Below the pieces are notes generated by a model that saw nothing but the letters and a program-made list of their open reading frames with translations, was not told the DNA's origin and searched no databases. Below, piece after piece: positions 8,953 to 16,527 of a stretch of DNA of 35,121 nt. Source of the stretch: Bacteroidota bacterium. Its GTDB lineage: Bacteria; Bacteroidota; Bacteroidia; Chitinophagales; Chitinophagaceae. The stretch spans positions 1 through 35,121 of the forward strand of contig JABDFN010000011.1 of the NCBI GenBank assembly GCA_013286485.1. Reading direction: 5' to 3'. Made by a program: the position numbers and the translations under genes. Numbering within the stretch: position 1 is the stretch's first letter; each line of letters opens with the position of its first letter.

Positions 8953-9783
8953 TTAATCAAGCGGAAGTATACAATTAAATGATACACCATAACTTCCGCT
9001 TGCAGGTTGGAGAGCACCTACATTGAGTAAACCAGCTGTATCCAATTCCATGTTTAGATCCCTGATATAGTCTACACCACTTTGTTCTTTAAGGGTACTT
9101 AAATGATACCGGAATAAAGCTTTGAATGGAATAGCCTGGCTTGCAGGCCTATATGCTGCAGCCAATGTACCCAGGTTATAATAAGTTGGGGTGGCAGAAA
9201 CTGAAGTTGTGATAGCGAGGTTACCACGTATGTGCAATGTATTATTCATTATGTTTTTTCGATAATATACATCACCGCTAATGCCACCGGCAGAAACCGA
9301 TAAATGTGTTTCTGTAGCTTCTTTTCCTCTCAACAAAAAATACTCTTGTGGATAATGAAGTGTTGTTGACAATGGTATAAATGTGCTGCCTAATGTTGTT
9401 CCTGCGGCTATAGTTGCTTGTTGCAGTTTCATTACATTGGGTGTGCTGGCATCATTAAAGGTAAGCGGAGTATCAGTTTCGGTTACTACCCAGCCATATA
9501 CTCCACCGCCACCTAATGCCGGTAAACCGGTTATGTTTATATCGTTCGGGAAACATATAACTGCGCCATTATAATACAACCAACCGGCCTTATATATGTT
9601 CCCAACTATACTCATTCCTGTGAGTACAACAGGAATGTTGGTAGAAATAGTAGTGGCATCAATACCATATGTTGCCAATGCAAGCAATACTTCTCTATAT
9701 CCTTCCTGCATATATTCCAGCGTGTCCTGCGTAAGAGGGAATCCACCTGTATTTGAGAAATCAATTTCTTTCCTGATGTTCAT
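8953..9783 (-). CDS. Tail-fibre or baseplate-periphery protein
   Basis: A 276-residue protein. The N-terminal part (NIRKEIDFSNTGGFPLTQDTLEYMQEGY) looks like a short attachment segment seen at the start of Bacteroidota phage fibre genes. The middle contains YKAGWLYYNGAVICFPN and VYGWVVTETDTPLTF, beta-rich and poor in charged residues, and the C-terminus is again beta-rich. It starts two bases after the tail protein I-like gene ends. No catalytic motif is recognised. Fibre or peripheral baseplate function is inferred from its place between baseplate genes and the receptor-binding genes. Confidence 0.6.
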   Translation of the reverse strand: MNIRKEIDFSNTGGFPLTQDTLEYMQEGYREVLLALATYGIDATTISTNIPVVLTGMSIVGNIYKAGWLYYNGAVICFPNDINITGLPALGGGGVYGWVVTETDTPLTFNDASTPNVMKLQQATIAAGTTLGSTFIPLSTTLHYPQEYFLLRGKEATETHLSVSAGGISGDVYYRKNIMNNTLHIRGNLAITTSVSATPTYYNLGTLAAAYRPASQAIPFKALFRYHLSTLKEQSGVDYIRDLNMELDTAGLLNVGALQPASGSYGVSFNCILPLD

Positions 9784-9784
9784 T

Positions 9785-10267
9785 TTATACTGTTTTTATA
9801 GTGTATGTTTTGCTTGCGAGTTTAAATTTTTGAATAAGTGCATTCATATAAGAAGGGTCAAATGCAATGGAAGAAGGCACCAGTACAATAAAATCATATC
9901 CCAGGGTGACAGTCTCGTTATTGGTGTATAATGAAGTTGGTAAATTTTCACTCGCTTTATAAATGAACACAGCTTTTTCTTCTGCCGATAAGTAAGTATA
10001 TACAGGTTCAAAATCCGGACCATCTACTATTATTATTCTTCGAAGTGCATTATCGAATGCGTCGTTTAAAACAGCTTGTAGATAAGTAACCTGGGATGAA
10101 TGATTAAGCACATACAAATTGTCATACCTGTTGCCCATAAACAAATTGTATACATATACTACCGGGCTTACCAAACTATTTAGCCACGCTTTCATGTTAG
10201 CATTACGTAGCTGTTGAGGTAAAAGTATTTTTACCAATGCGTTATAATCAATATCAAATAGGGACAT
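9785..10267 (-). CDS. Tail protein I/gp48-position baseplate protein
   Basis: The 160-residue product directly follows the baseplate J-like gene and overlaps it by 14 bases, the place where Mu gp48 or P2 gpI is found. Its N-terminus, FDIDYNALVKILLPQQLRNANMKAWLNSLVSPV, resembles the start of such proteins, where a short segment leads into the wedge-binding domain. The sequence YNLFMGNRYDNLYVLNHSSQVTYLQAVLNDAFD suggests an alpha/beta fold typical of Bacteroidota phage versions. Function is assigned mainly by gene order; similarity alone would be too weak. Confidence 0.55.
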   Translation of the reverse strand: MSLFDIDYNALVKILLPQQLRNANMKAWLNSLVSPVVYVYNLFMGNRYDNLYVLNHSSQVTYLQAVLNDAFDNALRRIIIVDGPDFEPVYTYLSAEEKAVFIYKASENLPTSLYTNNETVTLGYDFIVLVPSSIAFDPSYMNALIQKFKLASKTYTIKTV

Positions 10268-11075
10268 GGGGAATAAATGTTATAGTTAAATCATCCGGGT
10301 CTGCTATTCTTAAATATCCTGCATCTGGTTGGTATTCAGATTCTATGATGGATGGAGTAAGTATGCCGTAGTTTGCAGACGCACTTACAATTTCAGGTAT
10401 TATTACGCCGTCTACAGCTGCCAAGGCATTTAATAATCTATAGTTTATATACAAACCATTGAATGGAAGGTTTTCGAGAAATAAACTAATAGTATCTTGT
10501 ACAGGAGTATTACCGGTGCCATCCAATCGTTGACCGGTACTATCGAGCACGAGAGCATTATAATATATTTTCAGGTTCAGGATCAATCTGTCTGCGTTTG
10601 TAGAAGTAATATATAACCGCACACCTGCGTCTTTTATTAAAGATGCGTATGATGTAAATGCTGTCAGCTCTGAGGAACTGAGTGGCGCAAGATCTCCTGA
10701 AGTTGTTTTAGCTACTTTTATCCTGATACCTTTAAATATTTCGGTAGCTGCTGCGTAGGAAACGAGTTGTTTTGTCGTGTCAATTACTGCATATGTATCA
10801 GTATCGGGTATAAGCGCATCTCCGTATTGAAATTGTTTAGCCATATATACATACCATTGCAGTGTATGTGGCTTTTGAGTGATGATAATATTATTCACTT
10901 CGTTTATGTGCTGGTCAAACAACGTTTCTATTGTCCACTGGCAGAATGCTACAATGTATGTCCAAAGCCGCCATATGGCTACGTTGCTGGTACTGGTTAA
11001 TAAACTGCTCAGCGTTGCATCTGCATTCACCTGGTCGAGTAACGCTTGTTGTATTTGTGAAATTGTCCTTGCCAT
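10254..11075 (-). CDS. Baseplate wedge protein, J/gp47-like
   Basis: This 273-residue protein occupies the gp47/J position after the gp25-like and LysM-like genes. It starts RTISQIQQALLDQVNADATLSSLL, a helical opening seen in Bacteroidota baseplate J homologues. The later IYYNALVLDSTGQRLDG...PVQDTISLFLENLPFNGLYINYRLLNALAAVDGV agrees with the J-family C-terminal domain, in which a peptide-like strand is followed by an inter-wedge contact. The product would form the baseplate wedge that triggers sheath contraction. Confidence comes from order plus this C-terminal pattern. Confidence 0.68.
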   Translation of the reverse strand: MARTISQIQQALLDQVNADATLSSLLTSTSNVAIWRLWTYIVAFCQWTIETLFDQHINEVNNIIITQKPHTLQWYVYMAKQFQYGDALIPDTDTYAVIDTTKQLVSYAAATEIFKGIRIKVAKTTSGDLAPLSSSELTAFTSYASLIKDAGVRLYITSTNADRLILNLKIYYNALVLDSTGQRLDGTGNTPVQDTISLFLENLPFNGLYINYRLLNALAAVDGVIIPEIVSASANYGILTPSIIESEYQPDAGYLRIADPDDLTITFIPHVPI

Positions 11076-11076
11076 T

Positions 11077-11352
11077 TTAACTTATTTTAAAGTCTACTTC
11101 TACTTTCCAATAACTGATGCCTATATATAGAGTAGGGTCGTTGCCTGTTGCAATTATAATTTTATTGTCTTGTAAATATTGTTGTTGCGAACTGTCTGTA
11201 GCTGCATCAGCGGGGATCAAATAATTGTCACCAATATGGGGAGTATCTGTAATGCTTTTATCATTTACTAAAAGAATATCAAATACAGATTCCACAGTTC
11301 CGGTTGCATTCATTGCTACATCCAGCATTGTCATATTAGGGGTAATAAGCAT
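11077..11352 (-). CDS. LysM-like tail protein (gpX-like)
   Basis: The 91 residues contain one LysM-like fold: NMTMLDVAMNATGTVESVFDILLVNDKSITDTPHIGDNYLIPA. This has the usual 'persistent element, then helix, then loop, then hydrophobic strand' pattern. In contractile phages small LysM proteins (P2 gpX, T4 gp53) sit near the hub and wedge and act as structural clips without a need for peptidoglycan binding. The start overlaps the end of the gp25-like gene by 17 bases. The family link is by pattern; the exact baseplate position is inference. Confidence 0.62.
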   Translation of the reverse strand: MLITPNMTMLDVAMNATGTVESVFDILLVNDKSITDTPHIGDNYLIPADAATDSSQQQYLQDNKIIIATGNDPTLYIGISYWKVEVDFKIS

Positions 11353-11647
11353 CTACATTCAATTGTCCTGAGTTAGTAATTTCTATTTTATTTACTTTCA
11401 TACCATCACGATTAAATTCTTTACTTGTATCGCGTGATACTTCATTTAGACCCTCATCATCCAGGTATCCGAACACACCCACACATATTGTGGGGTTTTG
11501 TTTAAAGCTGCCTTTATCATTTAACAGCAACTGTCTTTGATGCTGTATAGTTGACTCAATTATTTGAAAATCTCCATTTAAGATTGTCAGATCGTCAGTA
11601 CCATCACCAAGTGTTACTAATGCAGCATCCATCATTTGTTTTGCCAT
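11336..11647 (-). CDS. GpW/gp25-like baseplate wedge protein
   Basis: This 103-residue protein has the size and place of Mu gp46/T4 gp25. The segment DDLTILNGDFQIIESTIQHQRQLLLNDKGSFKQNPTICVGV matches the gp25-like pattern in which a short strand is followed by a helix and a loop containing G-x-F/G-x-x-P. The C-terminal TNSGQLNVDAYYP is also typical. Gp25 proteins link wedge to sheath through a sheath-like handle. It starts 4 bases after the small helical gene and overlaps the LysM-like gene. Confidence 0.65.
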   Translation of the reverse strand: MAKQMMDAALVTLGDGTDDLTILNGDFQIIESTIQHQRQLLLNDKGSFKQNPTICVGVFGYLDDEGLNEVSRDTSKEFNRDGMKVNKIEITNSGQLNVDAYYP

Positions 11648-11651
11648 ATTG

Positions 11652-11870
11652 TTAACTTAAAGTATTTCCAAATGTTCCGGAAACAGCACCACTTGAATCA
11701 GCCAGGCCGGTTGTATAAGTTATTTGCAGTGTCTTCACCCATGTTTCCAGCGCTGCACCAATTTTATCAGCAAGGTCTTCTGCAGCCCCGGTTGGATCTG
11801 AATTGTTTGCCCGTTGATCCAGAAATGCCTGTTTTATTGATGCTTTTAATGTTGTTGTATCTAAAGCCAT
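11652..11870 (-). CDS. Small helical baseplate-region protein, unknown
   Basis: I do not recognise this 72-residue protein as a named family. The sequence (TTLKASIKQAFLDQRANNSDP, then AAEDLADKIGAALETWVKTLQI) is a helix, a break and a second amphipathic helix, then a glycine/serine-rich tail. Similar small proteins occur between spike and gp25-like genes in Bacteroidota phages. It sits one base after the spike-gene stop region and four bases before the next gene, so it is surely in the operon. A virion or assembly role is inference. Confidence 0.6.
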   Translation of the reverse strand: MALDTTTLKASIKQAFLDQRANNSDPTGAAEDLADKIGAALETWVKTLQITYTTGLADSSGAVSGTFGNTLS

Positions 11871-11871
11871 T

Positions 11872-12378
11872 TTATATAGTTAAGAAATTGTCTAAGCGGG
11901 ATTTAATATTTGAAATGGTGGAGCTGTTTATTGGAGTTCCGCTAGGGCCGGTACTTGTAGAAACTGTAAGATTTAATATTGCCTGTAACAAATCATCCAT
12001 TATTTTACCCAGGCTTTCACTTCCATTTACTAATCCATATTTAGTTCCATCCATAGTAAATACCTGGCTGTCTATTGTAATTGAAGCTTTGGTGATATTA
12101 CTGGCTCTTACAAGTATGTATTCGCCGGGGCCATCCACAGAAGCTATAATGACATTGCTGCCCACTTCGGGGTAAAGTATACATCCATTGTTGTTTTCAC
12201 TCACAGCATTCAGACTTACGGTAACAGTTTCTGCATCTGTATCCTCGAATGAACTTGTTCGTGCTTCCATGGTAAGGTCTGATTCGTTCACGCTTATTAC
12301 AACAGCACTCATTATTTCAATATTTGCAGGTAACAGATCTCTTATCCCTGCCCGTATCTTTTTTATGTTTTTGCTCAT
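11872..12378 (-). CDS. Baseplate spike/gpV-like protein
   Basis: The 168-residue protein starts with a helix (NIKKIRAGIRDLLPA) and continues with an OB-like barrel region: VVISVNESDLTMEARTS and YPEVGSNVIIASVDGPGEYILVRAS, the latter a common gpV/gp45 (PF04717/PF18715) pattern. A short beta region (ASITIDSQVFTMDG) precedes a C-terminal helix, and there is no long beta-helical needle or His-metal tip, so this would be the central spike body. It lies between hub and gp25-like genes, as in Mu. The gap to the hub gene is 13 bases. Confidence 0.68.
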   Translation of the reverse strand: MSKNIKKIRAGIRDLLPANIEIMSAVVISVNESDLTMEARTSSFEDTDAETVTVSLNAVSENNNGCILYPEVGSNVIIASVDGPGEYILVRASNITKASITIDSQVFTMDGTKYGLVNGSESLGKIMDDLLQAILNLTVSTSTGPSGTPINSSTISNIKSRLDNFLTI

Positions 12379-12391
12379 ACTTGTGACCGTA

Positions 12392-13444
12392 TTAATTATT
12401 AAACATTTTCCCTATCTCGAAAGTACGGCGTGCGCCATTTGTTCCAAATGACACCTCTGTTGATTCTACCAGGTATATCCCATCTCTTTGCGGGTATCTT
12501 TTATCTTTAATTAATGCACTATAGCCTGGCAAAGTATAGGGTTGTAAAAAGCCCGATATAGTTCCCTCATAACCATTATAGTTTTCCTGAAGCTGTTTTT
12601 CAACAGCCAGCTTTTTCAAAGAGGCTTCATTGGCTACTTGTGTCAGCAACTTTTTATATTGTTTTTGTGAGATAACACTTGTGTATATACCCGAGACTGT
12701 TTGCCCTGTTGATAAACGTTTTTTATACAATACGGCAAGTCTATTATCATCCAGCGTTCGTTGTTTTAAAGTGTTTTCCTTAAGTGTATTATACCCCAAT
12801 TTTAATTGAACACTATTGCTACCGAGTATACTGTTGTTATTAGTCATATCTGTATATGGTAATCCACACCATAATTCATTCGGGTTTATAAAAAATATAG
12901 TCAGTACATGATCTGTAGCCCTGTGAATGTATTCGATGATCTCGGCGCCGGTAAATGATGATAACTGCACATTGCAAAGTGTAATATCGGCTATGCAAGT
13001 GAGTTTGATTTGAGGAGATGTGTTGCCTATATTAGGTAAACCGCTAATTGCCAGTTTTAACAGGTCTTCAACAGAGATGCTTTTCCAACTACCCGATATT
13101 TTATTTTTTTTGAGCAACCAACTATACCCTTCGCATTCAATTTCTAAAGGCATATTCAAATTACGGCGCCTTATAAAACCACGAAACTCTTCCTGCATAG
13201 TTTTATTATAACCCAAACTTATTGTTACAGGGTCTCCATCATTCCAAATAGTGCTTGTTGTCAACTCTATTGGCTCTAATTTGTTTTTGTACTTTACCGT
13301 AGATACAGAAGGCAATGATATCATAGCGGTGTCCACAAAACTGTGTATACTGCGTTTTATGTAAATACTATGTACACCACTAAATCTAAATTGGTTAGTA
13401 CCTGGAATACCTATTGTAATATCGCTGTTTAAAATAAAGGGCAT
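12392..13444 (-). CDS. Tail hub protein (gp27/gpD, late-control-D-like)
   Basis: A 350-residue protein with the four-part organisation of contractile-tail hubs. An N-terminal barrel (VHSIYIKRSIHSFVDTAMISLP, then NDGDPVTISLGYN) matches the part that contacts the tube. An EFRGFIRRRN element and a C-terminal DKRYPQRDGIYLVESTEVSFGTNGARRTFEIGK, typical of gpD-like proteins, follow. Residues 275-300 are lysine-rich and probably form the linker. It lies upstream of the spike gene, the standard order. The product forms the trimeric hub that carries the spike. Confidence 0.7.
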   Translation of the reverse strand: MPFILNSDITIGIPGTNQFRFSGVHSIYIKRSIHSFVDTAMISLPSVSTVKYKNKLEPIELTTSTIWNDGDPVTISLGYNKTMQEEFRGFIRRRNLNMPLEIECEGYSWLLKKNKISGSWKSISVEDLLKLAISGLPNIGNTSPQIKLTCIADITLCNVQLSSFTGAEIIEYIHRATDHVLTIFFINPNELWCGLPYTDMTNNNSILGSNSVQLKLGYNTLKENTLKQRTLDDNRLAVLYKKRLSTGQTVSGIYTSVISQKQYKKLLTQVANEASLKKLAVEKQLQENYNGYEGTISGFLQPYTLPGYSALIKDKRYPQRDGIYLVESTEVSFGTNGARRTFEIGKMFNN

Positions 13445-13446
13445 AC

Positions 13447-14040
13447 TTATATCTCATTTAAATTGAAATCCTCATCACTTACCAATTCCATTATATAGGG
13501 GCATAATTTTATATCTCCCTTTGCTTCGGGGAACAGGAGCGATTTTATTACCACCTTATCGTTTGCACTTCTTTCTTCGCTTAACAGAAAAATATCAGTC
13601 AGCGGACAGATTATTTTTAAAGGCTGTAGATTTTTATAGAGATCATGTAATTGTATTATGCCATCTTCTGGCCAGGAATTGTTTTGTCCTACGAGAAAAC
13701 CACGAATTTTTATTTCATAGTCCTGTAGTCTTATCACTTCTTTTACGGTGCCATTCCTTTCAGTAAGGGCTGTGGAAATGATTGTTTTGGCACAGTTGAT
13801 TGTAATAACGGGGTATGAAAGAGGAATATAATCTGTTGTTCCGTCCGACTGTAAAAATACAGGCATAAAATAAGCCCTGCCAAAAGCATCATCCCAATAT
13901 AATGGCCATCCGTTTTTTGATTTGGACGCTGTTTCAGAAAGCTTGTCCAAACGCTTATCTACAGAAGAGAATTTGTATTGCTGAGGTGTAATACCAAATT
14001 GTTTTTGAAACAGGTCTATTATGCTGAATGAAATTTCCAA
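13447..14040 (-). CDS. Baseplate-associated protein (DUF6046-like)
   Basis: The 197-residue product resembles, from memory, Bacteroidota phage tail proteins grouped as DUF6046; I cannot confirm that by search. Visible features are PLYWDDAFGRAYFMPVFLQSDG, a beta strand block ending ...IISTALTERNGTVKEVIRLQDYEIKIRGFLVG, and QLHDLYKNLQPLKIICPLTDIFLL. The strand-ERNGTVKE-strand motif and the C-terminal part look like the beta-rich fold of tail-adaptor proteins. It is 2 bases upstream of the hub gene in the same operon, between tape measure and hub, suggesting a tube-to-hub connector (gp53/gpU-like place). Confidence 0.6.
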   Translation of the reverse strand: MEISFSIIDLFQKQFGITPQQYKFSSVDKRLDKLSETASKSKNGWPLYWDDAFGRAYFMPVFLQSDGTTDYIPLSYPVITINCAKTIISTALTERNGTVKEVIRLQDYEIKIRGFLVGQNNSWPEDGIIQLHDLYKNLQPLKIICPLTDIFLLSEERSANDKVVIKSLLFPEAKGDIKLCPYIMELVSDEDFNLNEI

Positions 14041-14095
14041 TTTTGAAATATTTGTATTTGTTATTATTTTGCCCTACTTAAATCCCAGTTGTCCG

Positions 14096-14479
14096 ATGAA
14101 ATATTTAATTATTGCAGTATTTTTTTTCATTGCTGCTTGTCAAATGCCAAAACCAAGAAGTGCTACTTATAATCTGGCAAATAAGGCAATAGATTCTGTG
14201 ATTGTGCAAAACAGGCTGCTTGATTCAGTCATGAAATTGAATTGGGATGCGGTAGATATAAGAAGTATTTATCTGACGGCTGTTATAAACCGGTATGTAT
14301 TTGCAAATATTTTTCAGAAAAAGCGGCTTGAGATTGAGGATACTAATGAATACAATACACTTACAAGACGTTATAATGACCGCATTAAAACTCCTCCCAG
14401 TGATTTTTATCCTTATCCGGATATGGACCCTGCTAAAAGAGATGCTATTTTTTTAAAAACCGGATTAGACACTAAATAA
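14096..14479 (+). CDS. Lipoprotein, first of a tandem paralogous pair
   Basis: I start this gene at ATG 14096 (127 residues) and not 14021, because only then is there a clean lipoprotein signal: MKYLIIAVFFFIAAC with Cys15 in an IAAC lipobox. The mature protein is helical and charged, without a known domain. It shares a pattern with the next gene: N-x-AIDS-x-IV-x-N, YL...NRY-x-FA and PS-x-FYP. It lies on the plus strand inside the minus-strand tail operon, between tape measure and DUF6046-like genes, so it must have its own promoter. It looks like an inserted 'moron' gene acting in the host envelope. Confidence 0.72.
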   Translation: MKYLIIAVFFFIAACQMPKPRSATYNLANKAIDSVIVQNRLLDSVMKLNWDAVDIRSIYLTAVINRYVFANIFQKKRLEIEDTNEYNTLTRRYNDRIKTPPSDFYPYPDMDPAKRDAIFLKTGLDTK

Positions 14480-14491
14480 ATTTTTGTTTTT

Positions 14492-14914
14492 ATGAAACAT
14501 ATACTTTCAGTAACTATTTTATTATTCTTGATTATATCTTGTGTTCAGCAACAACCGGTTAGCGGACCTTATGCTGAAGATATTGCCAACACTACTATTG
14601 ACTCACTGGTTGTGGAAAACGACCGTTATACCAGATACCGTAATCCTACTACCCAGGAAGAACAATATCTTTCTTATCAAGCAGAGCTCAACAGATACAC
14701 TTATGCAAAGACATATGAGATGACAGTAAATGATATAAAGGATGAAAAAAAGAAAATGGAGGTCATAAAAAAATATGATAAAGAAGTTGAAGGGATTCCA
14801 AGCAACAAATTTTTCCCCAGCGATTTGATGGCACCTGCTTTGTATGCTATTTTCCCTGATCTTGTTAATTCACCTGATGCGCCCACACCAATGAAAACTC
14901 CGGTTGGTAATTAA
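14492..14914 (+). CDS. Lipoprotein, second of a tandem paralogous pair
   Basis: A 140-residue lipoprotein precursor: MKHILSVTILLFLIISC gives an IISC lipobox at Cys17. The mature part (YAEDIANTTIDSLVVEN, YLSYQAELNRYTYAKTYE, KKYDKEVEGIPSNKFFPSDLM) aligns by eye with the preceding lipoprotein. The pair probably arose by tandem duplication; divergence is already large. It is 12 bases after its partner and ends 19 bases before the convergent tape-measure gene's stop. Function is unknown. The opposite orientation to the surrounding tail genes argues for separate expression. Confidence 0.72.
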   Translation: MKHILSVTILLFLIISCVQQQPVSGPYAEDIANTTIDSLVVENDRYTRYRNPTTQEEQYLSYQAELNRYTYAKTYEMTVNDIKDEKKKMEVIKKYDKEVEGIPSNKFFPSDLMAPALYAIFPDLVNSPDAPTPMKTPVGN

Positions 14915-14933
14915 GTATACTCATTGCTTTATG

Positions 14934-16049
14934 TTAATGAGCTGCAAAAATTTCATGTAATGCCCGCTCAACTTCTTGCTTTATAACAGGGTAGCTTTCT
15001 TTCATTCCCTTAACATGAATGTCAAAATGCTCGATGAGTGATTTGTTCATATTGATAATGATGGAACCACCACCTCGAGGGCCTGCATACCTGACATGCA
15101 ACAAATGATCAGCTACCGCATCATCCTCTCGTTTCTTCCTTTCTTCTTTGCTGACAGGTGTTGCGCTAATTGTTAAAGGTGCATAATAGAAACTTTTTTG
15201 ACCGGCATATCGATGTTCGTTTATAGGCACATTGCTGATTGGAATTTGATGATCTTGTCCAATAATATTATCAGAACCAAAGTCTGCATGCTTTTTTGCA
15301 TTTTCAACACCTGTCAAAACCTCTTGTTGCGATGACACATATTCATATGGTTCTCCTGTTGAAGGCTTTGCAATTTCTTTTTTTCCTGCAAAGTGCGAAT
15401 ATAATGCAGCCCCACCCGTTAGTACAGCGCCGGCTATGAGAGGAAACAGACCTACGCCGGTTTCAGATGTAGCAATGCCAACCCCAATTAATTCTTCACC
15501 AAATGTTGACACTAATGATAGAATGCCACTTTCTTCCATAATAGCAAGACCGGAATCCACCACATAATTTGTTGCCTCTGTTATTACATTTTTCCCGAAG
15601 ATTTTTACGAGCCTTTTTGCCAAATTGCCTCCTTTATAATCAAATGCAAAGTCTGTAACAGTATTCAAACCAACTTTTATAGCTGAATTCAAGAGATCAT
15701 TTCCCGGGTTATTTTGCCCAGGTTGCTGAGAAGTAGCTACATATGGGATGTATGGCAAGCCGGAAGGATATGGTATACTCACCTGCAAGCTTTGAAGCTT
15801 GTTTGATAATTCATCAACATGCTTTTCTGCATTTATTATTTCAGAAATGTCGAGGTGAACATGATAGGCGTTTGACAATATGGAAGAATTGTTAACCTCA
15901 TCCTCTGCGTGGGTAGCAATATTTAAAAGCAGATCACATTCGTTTTGCATTAACTCATTGAATGTTTGCAAAGTTTGCTCTATAGAAGTAATTAATTCCA
16001 TCCAGGAATCTTTGCTTACCAGGTCAATATATGTTGCTATCTCTTCCAC
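14934..16049 (-). CDS. Putative tape measure protein, unusually short
   Basis: The position between tail chaperone and hub-region genes identifies this 371-residue product as the tape measure candidate. It has long helical stretches (SWMELITSIEQTLQTFNELMQNE, INAEKHVDELSNKLQSLQV) and one hydrophobic glycine-rich segment around residues 190-215 (ATSETGVGLFPLIAGAVLTG), as tape measures usually have for membrane passage. The C-terminal third is less typical, with GGGSIIINMNKSLIEHFDIHVKG. The start is a GTG with AGAAAG just before it; ATG 16001 is a possible alternative. If the usual 0.15 nm per residue holds, the tail would be about 55 nm or shorter. Confidence 0.6.
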   Translation of the reverse strand: MEEIATYIDLVSKDSWMELITSIEQTLQTFNELMQNECDLLLNIATHAEDEVNNSSILSNAYHVHLDISEIINAEKHVDELSNKLQSLQVSIPYPSGLPYIPYVATSQQPGQNNPGNDLLNSAIKVGLNTVTDFAFDYKGGNLAKRLVKIFGKNVITEATNYVVDSGLAIMEESGILSLVSTFGEELIGVGIATSETGVGLFPLIAGAVLTGGAALYSHFAGKKEIAKPSTGEPYEYVSSQQEVLTGVENAKKHADFGSDNIIGQDHQIPISNVPINEHRYAGQKSFYYAPLTISATPVSKEERKKREDDAVADHLLHVRYAGPRGGGSIIINMNKSLIEHFDIHVKGMKESYPVIKQEVERALHEIFAAH

Positions 16050-16054
16050 CTTTC

Positions 16055-16213
16055 TTATTTTGTTTGTTGTTTGTGTATGTATGCCAGGTGCGCTAGTTTT
16101 TGCGCAAATGCTTTGTCTGAAAGTTTATTGTGCTCTAATCCCGGCAGGTAATACTCTAAAATGGTTTCCAGGTATCCGAGGAAGTCGTGCTCCGGGCCTC
16201 CACACGCTTCCTC
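16055..16213 (-). CDS. Shifted-frame extension of the tail assembly chaperone (gpGT-like)
   Basis: This stretch is too short for the ORF track. In the -1 frame relative to the chaperone, 52 codons stay open after the chaperone stop and read GGPEHDFLGYLETILEYYLP then LSDKAFAQKLAHLAYIHKQQ, clearly protein-like. No ATG, GTG or TTG begins it near its 5' end, so the natural reading is a ribosomal frameshift producing a longer chaperone, as lambda gpG-gpGT and many contractile phages do. An earlier TAA in that frame (about 16229-16231) confines the shift to the last few codons before the chaperone stop. No canonical slippery heptamer is visible there. Confidence 0.6.
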   Translation of the reverse strand, partial: EEACGGPEHDFLGYLETILEYYLPGLEHNKLSDKAFAQKLAHLAYIHKQQTK

Positions 16214-16527
16214 TATAAGTTTACCAGTTTAGCTTTTTTGCCATCCATTTTACTGCGTATCTGCTGCACTAACCCGAAGAATTTCTGATCATCATTTATA
16301 ACTTCTTCGCTGCCACCTAAAAAGGTAAGTCTTGCCAGCTCTTCATACATATCTAATGCTAAGCCTGATGATGCTTTACTGAGGGCGCAATTCATTTCAT
16401 TCCGGTTAGGGTTTTTAAAATAGCCTACGTGCCCGTCTACCTCTATGGCATAGATACCTTGTTTGTATTGCTGTTTCCAGGTATTTACCTGTTCGTCAGT
16501 TTGCTGTCCTGTTAATTGCTGTTCCAT
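16213..16527 (-). CDS. Tail assembly chaperone (gpG/gp41-like)
   Basis: A 104-residue acidic-to-neutral helical protein located between the tube and tape-measure genes, the invariant site of tail assembly chaperones. These bind the tape measure and recruit tube subunits, and are absent from the finished virion. VNTWKQQYKQGIYAIEVDGHVGYFKNPNRNEMNCALSKA is followed by helices ending in KKAKLVNL. Its start overlaps the tube stop by one base (TAATG). The 3' end carries the frameshift extension annotated separately. Identification rests on position, size and that extension. Confidence 0.68.
   Translation of the reverse strand: MEQQLTGQQTDEQVNTWKQQYKQGIYAIEVDGHVGYFKNPNRNEMNCALSKASSGLALDMYEELARLTFLGGSEEVINDDQKFFGLVQQIRSKMDGKKAKLVNL

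Noticed and set aside
11636-12175. 179-residue plus-strand ORF
   Set aside because: It runs antisense over the well-supported spike and small baseplate genes and has no recognisable features or start context.
14919-14944. CTCATT/AATGAG inverted repeat between convergent genes as a terminator
   Set aside because: Six AT-rich base pairs with a ten-base loop and no T run; too weak to call.
16229-16246. CAAAAAA run as the chaperone slippery site
   Set aside because: A -1 shift there reads CAA AAA AGC TAA and stops at once, so it cannot lead into the extension frame.
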